Shown here piece after piece: positions 1 through 9,398 of a stretch of DNA of 64,000 bases. The DNA is from Bryobacteraceae bacterium. Lineage in GTDB: Bacteria > Acidobacteriota > Terriglobia > Bryobacterales > Bryobacteraceae. The notes under the pieces are model-generated. The model worked only from the letters and a program-made list of their open reading frames with translations. It made no database searches and was not told the origin of the DNA. Made by a program: the position numbers and the translations under genes. The stretch is taken from NCBI GenBank assembly GCA_026129905.1, contig JAHCHE010000025.1, positions 1 through 64,000 on the forward strand, read 5' to 3'. Numbering within the stretch: position 1 is the first letter of the stretch; the number at the start of each line of letters is the position of its first letter.

Positions 1-10
1 ATCCGGCAGG

Positions 11-1645
11 CTAGGTAAGCGCCCGCAGGATTTCGAGGCGGCCTTTTTTTCGGGCCCAGGACCGGGGGCGAGCCCATGGTTCGGCGTCGTTCTCCACCGG
101 GTCTGCTCCGCGTTCCAGCAGCATCTTCACCAGCCGGAGGCGCCCCCAACGGCACGCCCAACCGAGGGGCGTGCCGCGGAGGATCTCGTCGCGCCGGTCC
201 ATGCGCGCGCCGGCCTCCAACGCCGCGCGTCCGAATGCCGCCACTTCGTCTTCGGCGATCCAATCGCCCATCGCCGCGATCTCGTGCAGGATGCCGCGCC
301 CGAAGGCGCCGACGACGTTCACGTCGCAGGTGTTGAGAATGAGGCGGAAGCACTCGAGATAACTTTCACGGTCGAAGTCCTTGTTGCCGGCGTAGAGCCA
401 TGGAATGTGATGCCAGAAGGACAACGGCGAGGCGAGAATGCCGAACCAGCGGGCGTCGTCGCGGGCCCAGCCGATGCGCTCCAAGGCCAGGTGAACGACT
501 TCGGCAGCGCCGCCTCCCGCGCCGTGGCGGAGCAACTCCTCGGCAAGGGGCTGGTCCGAAGTTTTGATGCCTGGCGGCAATGCGCCGCGGTCCTCGTGCG
601 CCAGCATCTGCCGCACGAGATCCGTCTGGCGGTAGATGGCAGCGATATCCGCCGTCACAAGCCCGCCCCGGTTCCGCAGCAGCTCGACCATTTGCCACTG
701 CCTGTGGCTGTACGCGCTGTAAACGGCCGACCCGCTGGAGTCCACGTGCACGTTCGGGTTCGCGCCGCGGTCGAGCAGCAAGTTCGCCGCCTGAAGCCGT
801 CCCAACGCCGCGGCATGCCACAACGGGTACCCTTGCGAATAGGCGATCCAGTCTCCTTCGCCGTACGAGACGCGCTCGTCCGGGTGAAAGCCGCAGGCGA
901 GGAGGAAATCAAGGATCTCGTTGCGATCGTTCCGTACCGCGACGGTCAGCAGGCCGCCGTCGTCCCAACGAAGCCGATTGATGAGCTTGCCTTCCGCATG
1001 GCGGGCGCGCAGCCACTCGAGATCGCCGTTGGCGACCGCCACGCGGGCTGCGTCCTCGGGGGGCTCGAGCGCCGGCGCGTTTGGTTGGCTGGGCGTGGTT
1101 TGGCCGCTGCGCTTCTCTTCCTCCTCAATAATGGCGACAATCTCGTCGTACCCCCGCTCCAGCGCCAAGGTCCAGGCAGAGGTTGCATCGCGATGAGGAT
1201 GGATACCCGCGCGCGCGTTCGCGCCCTTCCGCATGAGCAGCCGCACAATCTCCGGATGCCGGCGCATCACGGCGTAGTGAACCGCACGGCGTTCGTCACC
1301 GTAGGAAACCGTCATGCCGGCAAGCTCGGGCCGCGCCCGCAGCATCGTTCGTACGCGCTCGATGTGGCCGGCCTGCACGGCATCCACGAATCGTCCGATG
1401 GTTACTCCGTCAACGTAGGCTTTCAGCTTCGGCCAACTGTCGAAGCCGTAGCTGCGCGCGACGACCAGTTGCGCGTCGTGCAAGGCGAAGGCCGTGGCTT
1501 GCGCGTTGTCGTAGTGCGCATTGACCTCGTCGACAGCCGCTGCGTCGCCTGCCTGAAAAGCCTTGAGCAGTTGCTTTGCCTGGCGCTTGAGTTGTTCGAG
1601 ATCCGGGCGCTGGCGCATCCGGCGAGTGGGCAGCTTCTGTTTCAC
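11..1645 (-). CDS. Ankyrin-repeat protein
   Basis: A 544-residue protein with a GTG start preceded by an AGGAG ribosome-binding site six bases upstream. The N-terminal 80 residues form a charged helical segment (RPDLEQLKRQAKQLLKAF, later YGFDSWPKLKAYVDG) that I recognise from other acidobacterial ankyrin proteins. Degenerate ankyrin repeats follow, for example around residues 115-145 (AVHYAVMRRHPEIVRLLM), in the middle (LWHAAALGRLQAANLLLDRGANPN) and at the C-terminus (TPLGWACRWGRLRLVKMLLERGADP). I see no signal peptide or membrane segment, so it is probably a cytoplasmic protein-interaction scaffold. Its partner is not evident and no operon is visible. The family call is secure; the function is unknown. 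Confidence 0.85.
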   Translation of the reverse strand: MKQKLPTRRMRQRPDLEQLKRQAKQLLKAFQAGDAAAVDEVNAHYDNAQATAFALHDAQLVVARSYGFDSWPKLKAYVDGVTIGRFVDAVQAGHIERVRTMLRARPELAGMTVSYGDERRAVHYAVMRRHPEIVRLLMRKGANARAGIHPHRDATSAWTLALERGYDEIVAIIEEEEKRSGQTTPSQPNAPALEPPEDAARVAVANGDLEWLRARHAEGKLINRLRWDDGGLLTVAVRNDRNEILDFLLACGFHPDERVSYGEGDWIAYSQGYPLWHAAALGRLQAANLLLDRGANPNVHVDSSGSAVYSAYSHRQWQMVELLRNRGGLVTADIAAIYRQTDLVRQMLAHEDRGALPPGIKTSDQPLAEELLRHGAGGGAAEVVHLALERIGWARDDARWFGILASPLSFWHHIPWLYAGNKDFDRESYLECFRLILNTCDVNVVGAFGRGILHEIAAMGDWIAEDEVAAFGRAALEAGARMDRRDEILRGTPLGWACRWGRLRLVKMLLERGADPVENDAEPWARPRSWARKKGRLEILRALT

Positions 1646-2031
1646 ATGAGCTCCTTTCCATGGCGCCCGGTGTCCGCTAGCCTGGGCGGAAAAGAGTTCA
1701 GTCCGTCCAGTTCACCCTTTCTGAATTACGGGCGCGCAACCCGGAGGACCGCTTCCTCGGAAGGCGTGAAGAACTTAACCACCGATGAACACCGATTAAG
1801 AAAAGTCAAAATTGCGGCCTTCGCCTGTGGCTGAAATCGATTCGTTCACACCTTCTCGCGGTCTACAGTCCACGAATACGCGACCGTATTTGCGAAAGGA
1901 TGTACTTAGTCGCAGCAATTGAAATTCAGGCGGGACGCAGTCCCTTTCCGCGGACACGGCGGCGTCCTGACAACGCCATTAATTAAGATAGCACCCGGCA
2001 CGGGAGCTCACGCGGCCATTTTTTGCGAAAT
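1646..2031. other. Intergenic region upstream of the ankyrin gene
   Basis: There is no convincing coding sequence in this 386-base stretch. It should hold the promoter of the leftward ankyrin gene. Its G+C is visibly lower than that of flanking genes, with A/T-rich patches near 1790-1815 and 1975-1990. A short direct repeat (CACCGAT twice, three bases apart) lies near 1780-1796. Confidence 0.5.
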
Positions 2032-2708
2032 TTACGGCGCCGCGGTCACTTCAAAGTCGATCCAGTGGTTGGCGGCCCTTTTCTTCCTGCCCGGCCCCCT
2101 CGCTAACCACCATCTGAAGGAGGTAGGCGCCGGGTGGGATGGCGGGACCGCAGCGAACCGGCGCCCACCAGGCGCTTGGGATCCGACGAGTCCGCTGGCT
2201 TCAGCGCGGCGGGTTCGCCCTTGAGAACCGGACGCCCGTCTCTCCAAAGCAGCAGGCGGGCTTCGAGTCGTCAGGATTCGCCGGTCGGAAGTGAACTGCT
2301 GAAGCGCCCCAATGCCGCCGGAAGAACGAACGATGGCGACGAGGTCGCCAGGCTGCATCTGTTCATCGATGTGTTTGCGAAGGGCGCGCTTCACCTCGAT
2401 CAGGCTCTGGTACGACAGGCCGAGGTCGCCGACAATCAAGACCGATTGTCCGCCGCGCCTCGTGGCGGCGAATCCCGCCCGGGGCTCCGGCCGCGCCGCT
2501 CTCCTCAGCGCTGTTGTCTACGTACGAGAAATGCGTGATTCGCCGCGGACGTCCGTCCCCGAAGATCTCGAAGTCCTCCGCGCGGAGATCCCTCACATAG
2601 CGCCCCGGCGAATCGGTGACAACGGCCCACCTGGACGAGATCGACGGTGATCCGGATGAGGTTTTGCGGCGCCCGCCGGGAGGCTGGCTGGCGTCGCCTA
2701 TGCGACAA
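2032..2708 (-). pseudogene. Decayed VWFA-related acidobacterial domain protein
   Basis: Three leftward frames each carry a piece of one recognisable protein, the VWFA-related acidobacterial domain family (TIGR03436). From the 5' side: IRITVDLVQV in one frame near 2650; then AVVTDSPGRYVRDLRAEDFEIF and [10 protein letters not shown] in a second frame near 2520-2620; then [19 protein letters not shown] and [19 protein letters not shown] in a third near 2290-2435. Next come [12 protein letters not shown] and [11 protein letters not shown] near 2170-2250, [19 protein letters not shown] near 2100-2140, and the terminal HWIDFEV near 2045. Intact members are roughly 300-350 residues; here the central part is missing and at least three frameshifts separate the pieces. 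This is a gene remnant, not a set of small genes. Confidence 0.8.
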
Positions 2709-2730
2709 TCGTGACGAAAGAGAGGCTGGT

Positions 2731-2997
2731 ATGACATTCGTGATTCATTACACGCTTGGACCTGGGCAGCGGGATGTTGCTCAGCGCCGTTTCAAGGAAA
2801 CCGGTGGACTCCCGCCGGAAGGCGCAACCATGCTCGGACGCTATCATTGCGCTCAGGGACGGGAGGGATTCGTCATCTGCGAGTCGAACGACGCCGCAGC
2901 GTTGGCGAAATGGACCCAAGATTGGACCGATTGCCTGACCTTCCGGATCCTTCCGGTTGTGGATGACGGGACGATGGCGCAGTTGATTGGCAGCTAA
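2731..2997 (+). CDS. DUF3303-type small protein
   Basis: An 88-residue protein. I chose the ATG at 2731 because it follows a purine-rich GAAAGAGAGG ribosome-binding site and begins the conserved block TFVIHYTLGPGQRDVAQRRF. A longer reading starting at 2647 adds only unlikely residues. The sequence resembles the DUF3303 family of ferredoxin-like alpha-beta proteins (GRYHCAQGREGFVICESND, then WTQDWTDCLTFRILPVV). Its biochemical role is unknown. It stands alone between the VWFA remnant and the permease. Confidence 0.7.
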   Translation: MTFVIHYTLGPGQRDVAQRRFKETGGLPPEGATMLGRYHCAQGREGFVICESNDAAALAKWTQDWTDCLTFRILPVVDDGTMAQLIGS

Positions 2998-3304
2998 GCT
3001 CGGTGAGCAGTTAATTGTGACTCTCACAACTTTCGAGAATTCCTGTCGAGTTCGGCCCGGAGAAGAGCCTTTCCTAGGAGGCGATCGCAGGTCCGGGCCA
3101 TTCCTCCCCGGTGGTGTGCGGCAATCAGGTGTACCTCACATTCCATGGTCAGCACGCTTGCGGGCTCCCGCTGCTGTCCGTGCACCTTCCGGGATGTTCA
3201 CGCGGCGCGCCTCTCTGCGAACCTTATTGAAAGTGGGCCGTATATAACGGGTAGGAGCAGCGCCGCAGGCGTCGGCGCGGCCGCTGGCGGAGAGGAGCAC
3301 CACC
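2998..3304. other. Intergenic region upstream of the ADOP permease
   Basis: This 307-base gap shows no supported gene. It precedes the rightward permease and should contain its promoter; a TATAAC hexamer lies at 3243-3248, but I see no matching -35 at normal spacing. A GGAGAGGAG ribosome-binding site sits just before the TTG start at 3305. Confidence 0.45.
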
Positions 3305-5812
3305 TTGAACTGGTTATTGTCCTGTGCGCGTGACCTGCGGTACGCCGTCCGGCAACTGAGACGCAGCCCTGGTTTTACCGCCGTCGCCGTCTTGTCGCTG
3401 GCGCTGGGCATCGGCGCGAACAGCGCGATTTTTCAGTTGATCGACGCTGTCCGCTTGCGGTCCCTTCCGGTCCACAACCCGCAGGAACTGGCAATTATCG
3501 ACCTCGCCGATGGGGCGGAGCGTTCCGGGTGGTTTTCCACGCCCAGCGCGCGGCTCACGTACGGCCATTGGGAGCAGATCCGCGCGCGGCAGGAGGCGTT
3601 CTCGGAAGTCGCGGCGTGGAGCCTTGCCCGCTTCAATCTGACGTCCGGCGGGGAGGCGCGCTACGCCCAAGGGCTGTTCGTGAGCGGCAATTTCTTCCGG
3701 ACGCTTGGCATCACGCCTTTCCAGGGACGCCTGTTCACCGCAGAAGACGACAGCCAGGCGTGCAACGCCGGGGCGGTGCTGGGATACGCGTTTTGGCAGC
3801 GCGAGTTTGGTGGCAGTCCAGCCGCTCTCGGACGGACGGTGACGCTCAACGGCTACGTTTTCCCGGTGATTGGAGTAACGCCGCCGCAATTCCTCGGGGT
3901 GGAGGTCGGGAGCCGGTACGACGTGGCCGTCCCGCTGTGCGCGGACCGGTTGATCGACAAGGAGAAGAAAGGCCGGATGTCGTTGGCCCACGCCTGGTGG
4001 CTCTCGATGATCGGGAGGCGGAATCCGGGCTGGAGCGTCGAGCGCGCGAGCGCGCACCTGGCGTCGCTGTCGCCCGGCATCATGCAGGCGACGCTGCCCC
4101 CGGTCTACCGGCCGGATTCGGCGAAGCTCTACCTGGCGAACAAGTTGACCGCCGCTCCGGGAGGGGCCGGCGTGTCGGGCTTGCGCCGCGACTATGAGCG
4201 GCCGCTCTGGCTCCTGATGGCGACCACGGGCCTGGTGCTGCTGATTGCCTGCGCCAACCTGGCGAATCTGCTGCTGGCGCGGGCCAGCGTCCGCCAAAGA
4301 GAGGTTGCGACGCGATTCGCCATGGGCGCATCGAGGGGACGGCTGATCCGGCAGCTTATGGCCGAAGGCTTGTTGCTGGCGTCGGCCGGAGCCGCGCTCG
4401 GGATGGCGCTTGCGCAGGCGCTAAGCCGCGGGCTGGTGGCGTTTCTCAGCACGGCGAACGAGCCGATTCTCATCAGCATTGAACTCGACTGGCGCGCGCT
4501 GGCGTTCACGGGGGGCCTGGCCATCGCGACGACGTTGCTCTTTGGCCTGCTACCGGCGCTTCGGGCTACGCGGCTCTCTCCGGCCGGCGTGATGCGAGCG
4601 GGCGGCCGTGGCGCGACCGCCGGGCGGGAGCGCTTCGCGTTGCGGCGGTCGCTGGTCACCGGGCAAATCGCGCTGTCGTTCGTCCTGCTGGTGGGAGCGC
4701 TGCTGTTTGCGCGAAGCCTGGCGAACCTTATGACCACCCATCCCGGTTTCCAAGCAGAAGGCGCGCTAGCGGTAAACCTGGATCTGCGCCGCGCGGAGTA
4801 CTCGAAAGATCGCCTTCCGGCCGTATTCCGGGACGTGCAGGAACGCCTTGCGGCCCTGCCGGGCGTCACGTCGGCCGCGCAAGCCGCGATCGTACCCGTC
4901 AGCGGCAGCGGCTGGAACGGCAAAGTGGGCGTGGACGGAGCGCCGGCGGAAGGCAGCGCCTCGATTTCGAATTTCAACCGCGTCGCGCCGGGCTATTTTC
5001 GCGCCATGGGCACGCGTCTGATCGCGGGCCGCGATTTCGACGACGGCGACCGGCTTTCGTCCCCCGCCGTAGCCATTGTGAATCAGGAGTTCGCACGCCG
5101 GTTTTTCGGCGGGGCCAATCCCGTCGGCCGCACGTTCCGGCGGCAAGCGGATGCGGGCGAGCCGGAGCCCGTGATTCAGGTTGTGGGGCTGGTGGAGAAC
5201 ACCAAGTACTACCAATTACGGGAAGACTTCTTTCCCATTGCGTACCTCTCAATGGCGCAGGAGGGCGACCCCGAAGCGGACGCCTCCTACGTTTTGCGGA
5301 TGGCCGGGAATGTAGGCGGCGTGATGCGGAACGTGAAGAACGCTATTGGCGAAGTGAATCCCGCGATCGGCATCGAGTTCCGGCTCATGTCGCGGCAACT
5401 CGAGGATTCGCTGATGCGGGAGCGGCTGATGGCGGCGCTATCGGGCGCCTTCGGGCTGCTCGCGGCGCTGCTGGCTACACTGGGCCTGTACGGGGTCATC
5501 GCGTACATGGTGGCGCGGCGGCGCAGCGAAATCGGGGTGCGAATGGCCTTGGGCGCCGGCCGGGGGCGCGTGATCCGGCTGGTATTGGGCGAAGCGGGCT
5601 TGCTGGTCGTCATCGGGCTGGCGGCGGGCGCTGTGCTGGCGCTGGCGGCGGGTCGCGCCGCCGCTGCGCTTCTATTCGGACTCGAGCCTCACGATCCTCT
5701 CACGATGGCCGCGGCCATGGCCTTGCTCGCCTTGGTGGCGTTCGCCTCGGCCTACGGCCCCGCTCGGCGCGCCGCCGCGCTGGAACCGATGAGCGCGCTC
5801 CGGGAGGAGTGA
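3305..5812 (+). CDS. ADOP-family ABC transporter permease (MacB/FtsX-like)
   Basis: An 835-residue membrane protein. The TTG start follows a GGAGAGGAG ribosome-binding site. The N-terminus has the signature of acidobacterial duplicated orphan permeases (RDLRYAVRQLRRSPGFTAVAV, then LALGIGANSAIF). The order is a first MacB-type periplasmic domain, an FtsX-type membrane domain (about residues 300-425, LLIACANLANLLLARASVRQ), a second periplasmic domain, and a second FtsX domain (about 720-835, GLYGVIAYMVARRRSEIGVR, then VRMALGA). This fusion of two permease halves without a neighbouring ATPase gene is what defines the family. Substrates are unknown; relatives are thought to export peptides, drugs or lipoproteins. 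Cytoplasmic membrane. Confidence 0.92.
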   Translation: MNWLLSCARDLRYAVRQLRRSPGFTAVAVLSLALGIGANSAIFQLIDAVRLRSLPVHNPQELAIIDLADGAERSGWFSTPSARLTYGHWEQIRARQEAFSEVAAWSLARFNLTSGGEARYAQGLFVSGNFFRTLGITPFQGRLFTAEDDSQACNAGAVLGYAFWQREFGGSPAALGRTVTLNGYVFPVIGVTPPQFLGVEVGSRYDVAVPLCADRLIDKEKKGRMSLAHAWWLSMIGRRNPGWSVERASAHLASLSPGIMQATLPPVYRPDSAKLYLANKLTAAPGGAGVSGLRRDYERPLWLLMATTGLVLLIACANLANLLLARASVRQREVATRFAMGASRGRLIRQLMAEGLLLASAGAALGMALAQALSRGLVAFLSTANEPILISIELDWRALAFTGGLAIATTLLFGLLPALRATRLSPAGVMRAGGRGATAGRERFALRRSLVTGQIALSFVLLVGALLFARSLANLMTTHPGFQAEGALAVNLDLRRAEYSKDRLPAVFRDVQERLAALPGVTSAAQAAIVPVSGSGWNGKVGVDGAPAEGSASISNFNRVAPGYFRAMGTRLIAGRDFDDGDRLSSPAVAIVNQEFARRFFGGANPVGRTFRRQADAGEPEPVIQVVGLVENTKYYQLREDFFPIAYLSMAQEGDPEADASYVLRMAGNVGGVMRNVKNAIGEVNPAIGIEFRLMSRQLEDSLMRERLMAALSGAFGLLAALLATLGLYGVIAYMVARRRSEIGVRMALGAGRGRVIRLVLGEAGLLVVIGLAAGAVLALAAGRAAAALLFGLEPHDPLTMAAAMALLALVAFASAYGPARRAAALEPMSALREE

Positions 5813-5952
5813 CGACCCAGGCCGCTCCTTCCGTCGCGGGGAATCGGACGCAGCAGAGTTCCCGCCGGTCTAAATCAGGTAAACAGGTGTTAATATATGA
5901 ATAGGCGCGAACCGGCGCCGGTTAGGGAGGTCCGAACCATAAGGACCTGCAT

Positions 5953-6525
5953 ATGATAGACGCTGCAACCTCGGGGGAGGCGACTGCCGTCCCCGCCGAT
6001 CTGCCAGCCTTCCTGGACCTGGAAAATTGCTACCAATGCGGCAAGTGCACCGCGGGTTGCCCGGTGGCCGAGCGGATGGACGTCGTTCCCAACCAACTCG
6101 TGCGGCTGGCGCAGCTTGGGCTCGTCGAACGGGCGCGCCGCGCCGAATCCATCTGGCAATGCGTTTCGTGCCAGACCTGTTCCACGCGTTGCCCCAAGTC
6201 GGTGGACTGCGCCGCCGTCATAGACGCGCTGCGGCAGCTCTCCTTTGAAAAAGGAGACGCCGCCGGGTCGCAGCGCCGCACGGTGCTGTTCCAGGAGGCG
6301 TTCCTGCGGAACATCCGCCGCAACGGCCGGCTCAACGAACTCGAGTTGGTGGGCGTGTTCAAGACCAAAGCGTTCCTCGACGACCTGAGCATTCCGTTCC
6401 TGTTCAAAGACGCGATGCTGGCGCCTCGGATGCGCGCCAAGGGCAAGCTCCACTTCAAGCCGGACCGCGTGAAGGACGGGGGTGTTCTGGAGCGCATGTT
6501 CGACCGGTGCCTGCGCCAGGCGTAG
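5953..6525 (+). CDS. hdrC: Heterodisulfide reductase subunit C
   Basis: A 190-residue iron-sulfur protein that starts the Flx-Hdr operon. The ATG follows AAGGA eight bases upstream. Two classical 4Fe-4S motifs are visible: CYQCGKCTAGCP at residues 26-37 and CVSCQTCSTRCP at about 70-81. In HdrABC complexes, HdrC wires electrons between the flavin-bearing HdrA and the catalytic HdrB. No membrane segment is seen, so this is the soluble HdrABC type, not the cytochrome-linked HdrDE type. hdrB follows 24 bases downstream. The physiological disulfide substrate (for example a DsrC-like protein) is not encoded in the window. Confidence 0.93.
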   Translation: MIDAATSGEATAVPADLPAFLDLENCYQCGKCTAGCPVAERMDVVPNQLVRLAQLGLVERARRAESIWQCVSCQTCSTRCPKSVDCAAVIDALRQLSFEKGDAAGSQRRTVLFQEAFLRNIRRNGRLNELELVGVFKTKAFLDDLSIPFLFKDAMLAPRMRAKGKLHFKPDRVKDGGVLERMFDRCLRQA

Positions 6526-6549
6526 GCGGGTCGGGAGGAGGACTGGCTG

Positions 6550-7395
6550 ATGACGGAGATCGGATACTACCCCGGCTGCGCGTTGCACGGCTCTTCCAAC
6601 GACTACGAGACGTCGGCGCGAGCCTGCCTGGCGGCGCTCGGCGTGCAACTCCGGGAAGTGACGGATTGGGTCTGCTGCGGCGCCACCGCCGCGCATGCGC
6701 TCAACCATAAGCTGTCGGTGGCGCTGCCGGCGCGCAACCTGGCGCTGGCGGAGCACGACGGCTTCCGCGAGATCCTGGCGCCCTGCCCGATGTGCTCGAT
6801 GGAATTGCTGAAGGCGCGGCAGGAGATTCTCGCGGACGAGGCGCTACGCGCGGAGATGTCGTCGCTGGTGGAACTCGAGCTCCGCGGCGGCGTCAACGTG
6901 CTGAACCTGGTGCAGGCGTTGCAGAGCGCCGGCATCGATCGCATCAAGGCGGCGGTGAAGAAGCCGCTGGACGGAATCCGCGCCGCCTGCTACTACGGCT
7001 GCCTGCTGACCCGTCCCCCCGGCGTGGTGCGCTTCGACGACCCGGAGCAGCCGCGTTCGATGGAGGCGATCGTCGGCGCGCTGGGCGCCAAGACGGTGGA
7101 CTGGAACTATCGGACGGAGTGCTGTGGGGCGGGCTTGACAATGGCCAACGAGGAGACGGTGCTCGAGCTTTCGCACCGCATTCTTACAAACGCGGCGGCG
7201 CACGGAGCGAACTGCGTCGTCACGGTCTGTCCGATGTGCCACGTGAACCTCGACATGAAGCAGGCGGATATCGAGCGGCGGTTCAACGCGAAGCACAAAA
7301 TGGCGATCTATTACCTCTCGGACCTGGTCGGGCTGGCGCTCGGCCTGAGCGAAAAAGAGCTGGGCATTGACCGGCACTTTGTGGCGAGGACGTAA
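6550..7395 (+). CDS. hdrB: Heterodisulfide reductase subunit B
   Basis: A 281-residue protein with an ATG preceded by GGAGGA. It carries two complete cysteine-rich CCG domains, each ending in CPMC: the first about residues 8-85 (YYPGCALHG, WVCCGATAAH, APCPMCS), the second about 143-235 (ACYYGCLL, TECCGAG, TVCPMCH). In known HdrB these cysteines bind two non-cubane 4Fe-4S clusters at which the disulfide is reduced. All expected cysteines appear present, arguing for an active subunit. It is followed by hdrA after two bases, so translation is probably coupled. Confidence 0.94.
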   Translation: MTEIGYYPGCALHGSSNDYETSARACLAALGVQLREVTDWVCCGATAAHALNHKLSVALPARNLALAEHDGFREILAPCPMCSMELLKARQEILADEALRAEMSSLVELELRGGVNVLNLVQALQSAGIDRIKAAVKKPLDGIRAACYYGCLLTRPPGVVRFDDPEQPRSMEAIVGALGAKTVDWNYRTECCGAGLTMANEETVLELSHRILTNAAAHGANCVVTVCPMCHVNLDMKQADIERRFNAKHKMAIYYLSDLVGLALGLSEKELGIDRHFVART

Positions 7396-7397
7396 CG

Positions 7398-9398
7398 ATG
7401 GCGCGCGTGGGCGTATTCACTTGCTGGTGCGGCGAAAACATCGCACGGACCGTCGACGTCGAGCGGGTCACCGAGGACGTCTCGCGTCTGCCCGGCGTGC
7501 GGTGTTCGGTCCATTACAAGTACATGTGTTCGGACCCCGGCCAGGCGCTGGTGCGCGAGCGGATCGCGGCCGACCGGCTGGATCGGGTGGTGGTGGCTTC
7601 GTGCTCGCCGCACATGCATCTGAAGACGTTCCGCCGGGCGGTGGCGTCGGCCGGACTGAATCCGTTTCTGCTCGAGATGGCGAATGTCCGGGAGCACTGC
7701 TCGTGGGTTCACCACAACAAGGAGCAGGCGACGCGCAAGGCGGTGGATCTGATCCGAATGTCGGTGGAGCGCGTGAAGCACAACCGGCCGCTCGATCCGA
7801 TCCGGGTGCCCGTGACGCGGCGCGCCCTGGTCATCGGCGGCGGCGTGGCGGGAATCCAGGCGGCCCTCGACATCGCCGATGCGGGCTACGAAGTGGCGCT
7901 GGTGGAGCGAGAACCCTCGATCGGCGGCAAGATGGCGGGGCTTTCGGAAACGTTTCCCACCCTCGACTGCTCGCAGTGCATCCTGACGCCGCGGATGGTC
8001 GAAGCCGGCCAGCATCCGCGCATCAAGCTCTACACGTACTCGGAGGTGGAGGAGGTCACGGGCTACGTCGGCAACTTCGAGGTAACGATTCGGCAGAAGG
8101 CGCGCTACGTGGACGTCGAGAAATGCAGCGGATGCGGCGACTGTTGGAACGTCTGCCCGCTGAAGAAGAACCCCAGCGAGTTCGATTTCGGGATGGGGTT
8201 CCGGCGGTCGATCTACATTCCGTTTCCGCAAGCCGTGCCGGCGCGGCCGGTGATCGATAAGAAAACGTGCGCCAAGCTGATCCGCAATGGGTGCGGGTTG
8301 TGCGAGAAGAAGTGCACTCGCGGCGCGATCAATTTCAAGGATGAAGACCGGCTGGTGAAGGAGGAAGTGGGAGTGGTGGTGGTGGCGACCGGCTACCGTC
8401 TCTACAGCATCGGAAAGCAACAGGAGAACGGCAAGCTGAGCGGCTACGGCGAGTACGGCTATGGCCAATACAAAGATGTCATCGACTCGCTTCAGTTCGA
8501 GCGCCTGGTTTCGGCGAGCGGCCCCACGTCGGGCGCGCTGAAGCGCCCGAGCGACGGCAAGGAGCCCAAGACGGTCGTCTTCATCAGTTGCGTCGGATCG
8601 CGCGACAACGCCAAGGGCATCCCGTACTGCTCGAAGATCTGCTGCATGTACACGGCCAAGCACGCCATGCTCTACAGGCACAAAGTGCACGACGGAGAGG
8701 CGCACGTGTTCTACATGGACATTCGGGCCGGAGGCAAGGGCTACGAAGAGTTCGTGCGTCGCGCCATTGAGCAGGACGGCGCGCACTATCATCGCGGCCG
8801 GGTCTCGAAGATCACCGAGGAAAACGGGAAGCTCGTGGTGCGCGGGGCCGACACCCTGGCGGGCGTTCCGCTGACCATCGAGGCGGACCTGGTGGTGCTG
8901 GCGGCGGCGATGCGCCCTGCCGCCGGCGTCGAGACCCTGGCGCAGAAGCTCAACGTCGGTTACGACGAGTTCGGCTGGCTCCTGGAATCGCATCCCAAGC
9001 TGCGCCCGGTGGAGACCAACGCGGCAGGCGTCTTCATCTGCGGCGCCTGCCACGCTCCGAAGGACATTCCGGAATCCGTGGCCCAGGCGTCGGCGGCGGC
9101 CGGCAAAGTCGCCGTGCTCTTCGCCAACGAGGAATTATCCCGCGACCCCGAGGTGGCGCGCATCAACGAGCAGACCTGCGCCGCCTGTTACGCGTGCCGG
9201 CGCGCCTGTCCGTATCACGCGATCGAGGCGGCGGAGGTCCGGAGCCCGAAAGGAGCGTTCGTCAAGAACACGGCGCGGGTGAATCCCGGACTGTGCATGG
9301 GCTGCGGGACCTGCGTGGCGGTGTGTCCGTCCAAGAGCGCGGATCTCGATGGCTTCAGCGAACAGCAGGTGTACGCGATGGTGGAGGCGCTGGCATGA
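7398..9398 (+). CDS. hdrA: Heterodisulfide reductase subunit A (FAD, bifurcating)
   Basis: A 666-residue flavoprotein. An N-terminal HdrA domain with cysteines (GVFTCWCGENI, ASCSPHMH) precedes a Rossmann FAD site near residue 145 (VIGGGVAGIQAAL, later GGKMAGLSETFPTLDCSQC). A 4Fe-4S motif follows at about residue 243 (CSGCGDCWNVCP), and a GCGLCEKKC segment at about 300. The thioredoxin-reductase-like part includes FISCVGSRD and YCSKICCMYTAKHA. Two C-terminal ferredoxin motifs begin at residues 594 (CAACYACRRACP) and 633 (CMGCGTCVAVCP). In methanogens HdrA is where flavin-based electron bifurcation occurs. The stop codon overlaps the next start (ATGA at 9395). Confidence 0.95.
   Translation: MARVGVFTCWCGENIARTVDVERVTEDVSRLPGVRCSVHYKYMCSDPGQALVRERIAADRLDRVVVASCSPHMHLKTFRRAVASAGLNPFLLEMANVREHCSWVHHNKEQATRKAVDLIRMSVERVKHNRPLDPIRVPVTRRALVIGGGVAGIQAALDIADAGYEVALVEREPSIGGKMAGLSETFPTLDCSQCILTPRMVEAGQHPRIKLYTYSEVEEVTGYVGNFEVTIRQKARYVDVEKCSGCGDCWNVCPLKKNPSEFDFGMGFRRSIYIPFPQAVPARPVIDKKTCAKLIRNGCGLCEKKCTRGAINFKDEDRLVKEEVGVVVVATGYRLYSIGKQQENGKLSGYGEYGYGQYKDVIDSLQFERLVSASGPTSGALKRPSDGKEPKTVVFISCVGSRDNAKGIPYCSKICCMYTAKHAMLYRHKVHDGEAHVFYMDIRAGGKGYEEFVRRAIEQDGAHYHRGRVSKITEENGKLVVRGADTLAGVPLTIEADLVVLAAAMRPAAGVETLAQKLNVGYDEFGWLLESHPKLRPVETNAAGVFICGACHAPKDIPESVAQASAAAGKVAVLFANEELSRDPEVARINEQTCAACYACRRACPYHAIEAAEVRSPKGAFVKNTARVNPGLCMGCGTCVAVCPSKSADLDGFSEQQVYAMVEALA

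Noticed and set aside
284-1834. A 516-codon rightward open frame
   Set aside because: It is the shadow of the ankyrin gene on the other strand and has no domain or ribosome-binding site.
7311-9053. A 580-codon leftward open frame
   Set aside because: It is antisense to hdrA, whose cluster and FAD motifs are unambiguous.
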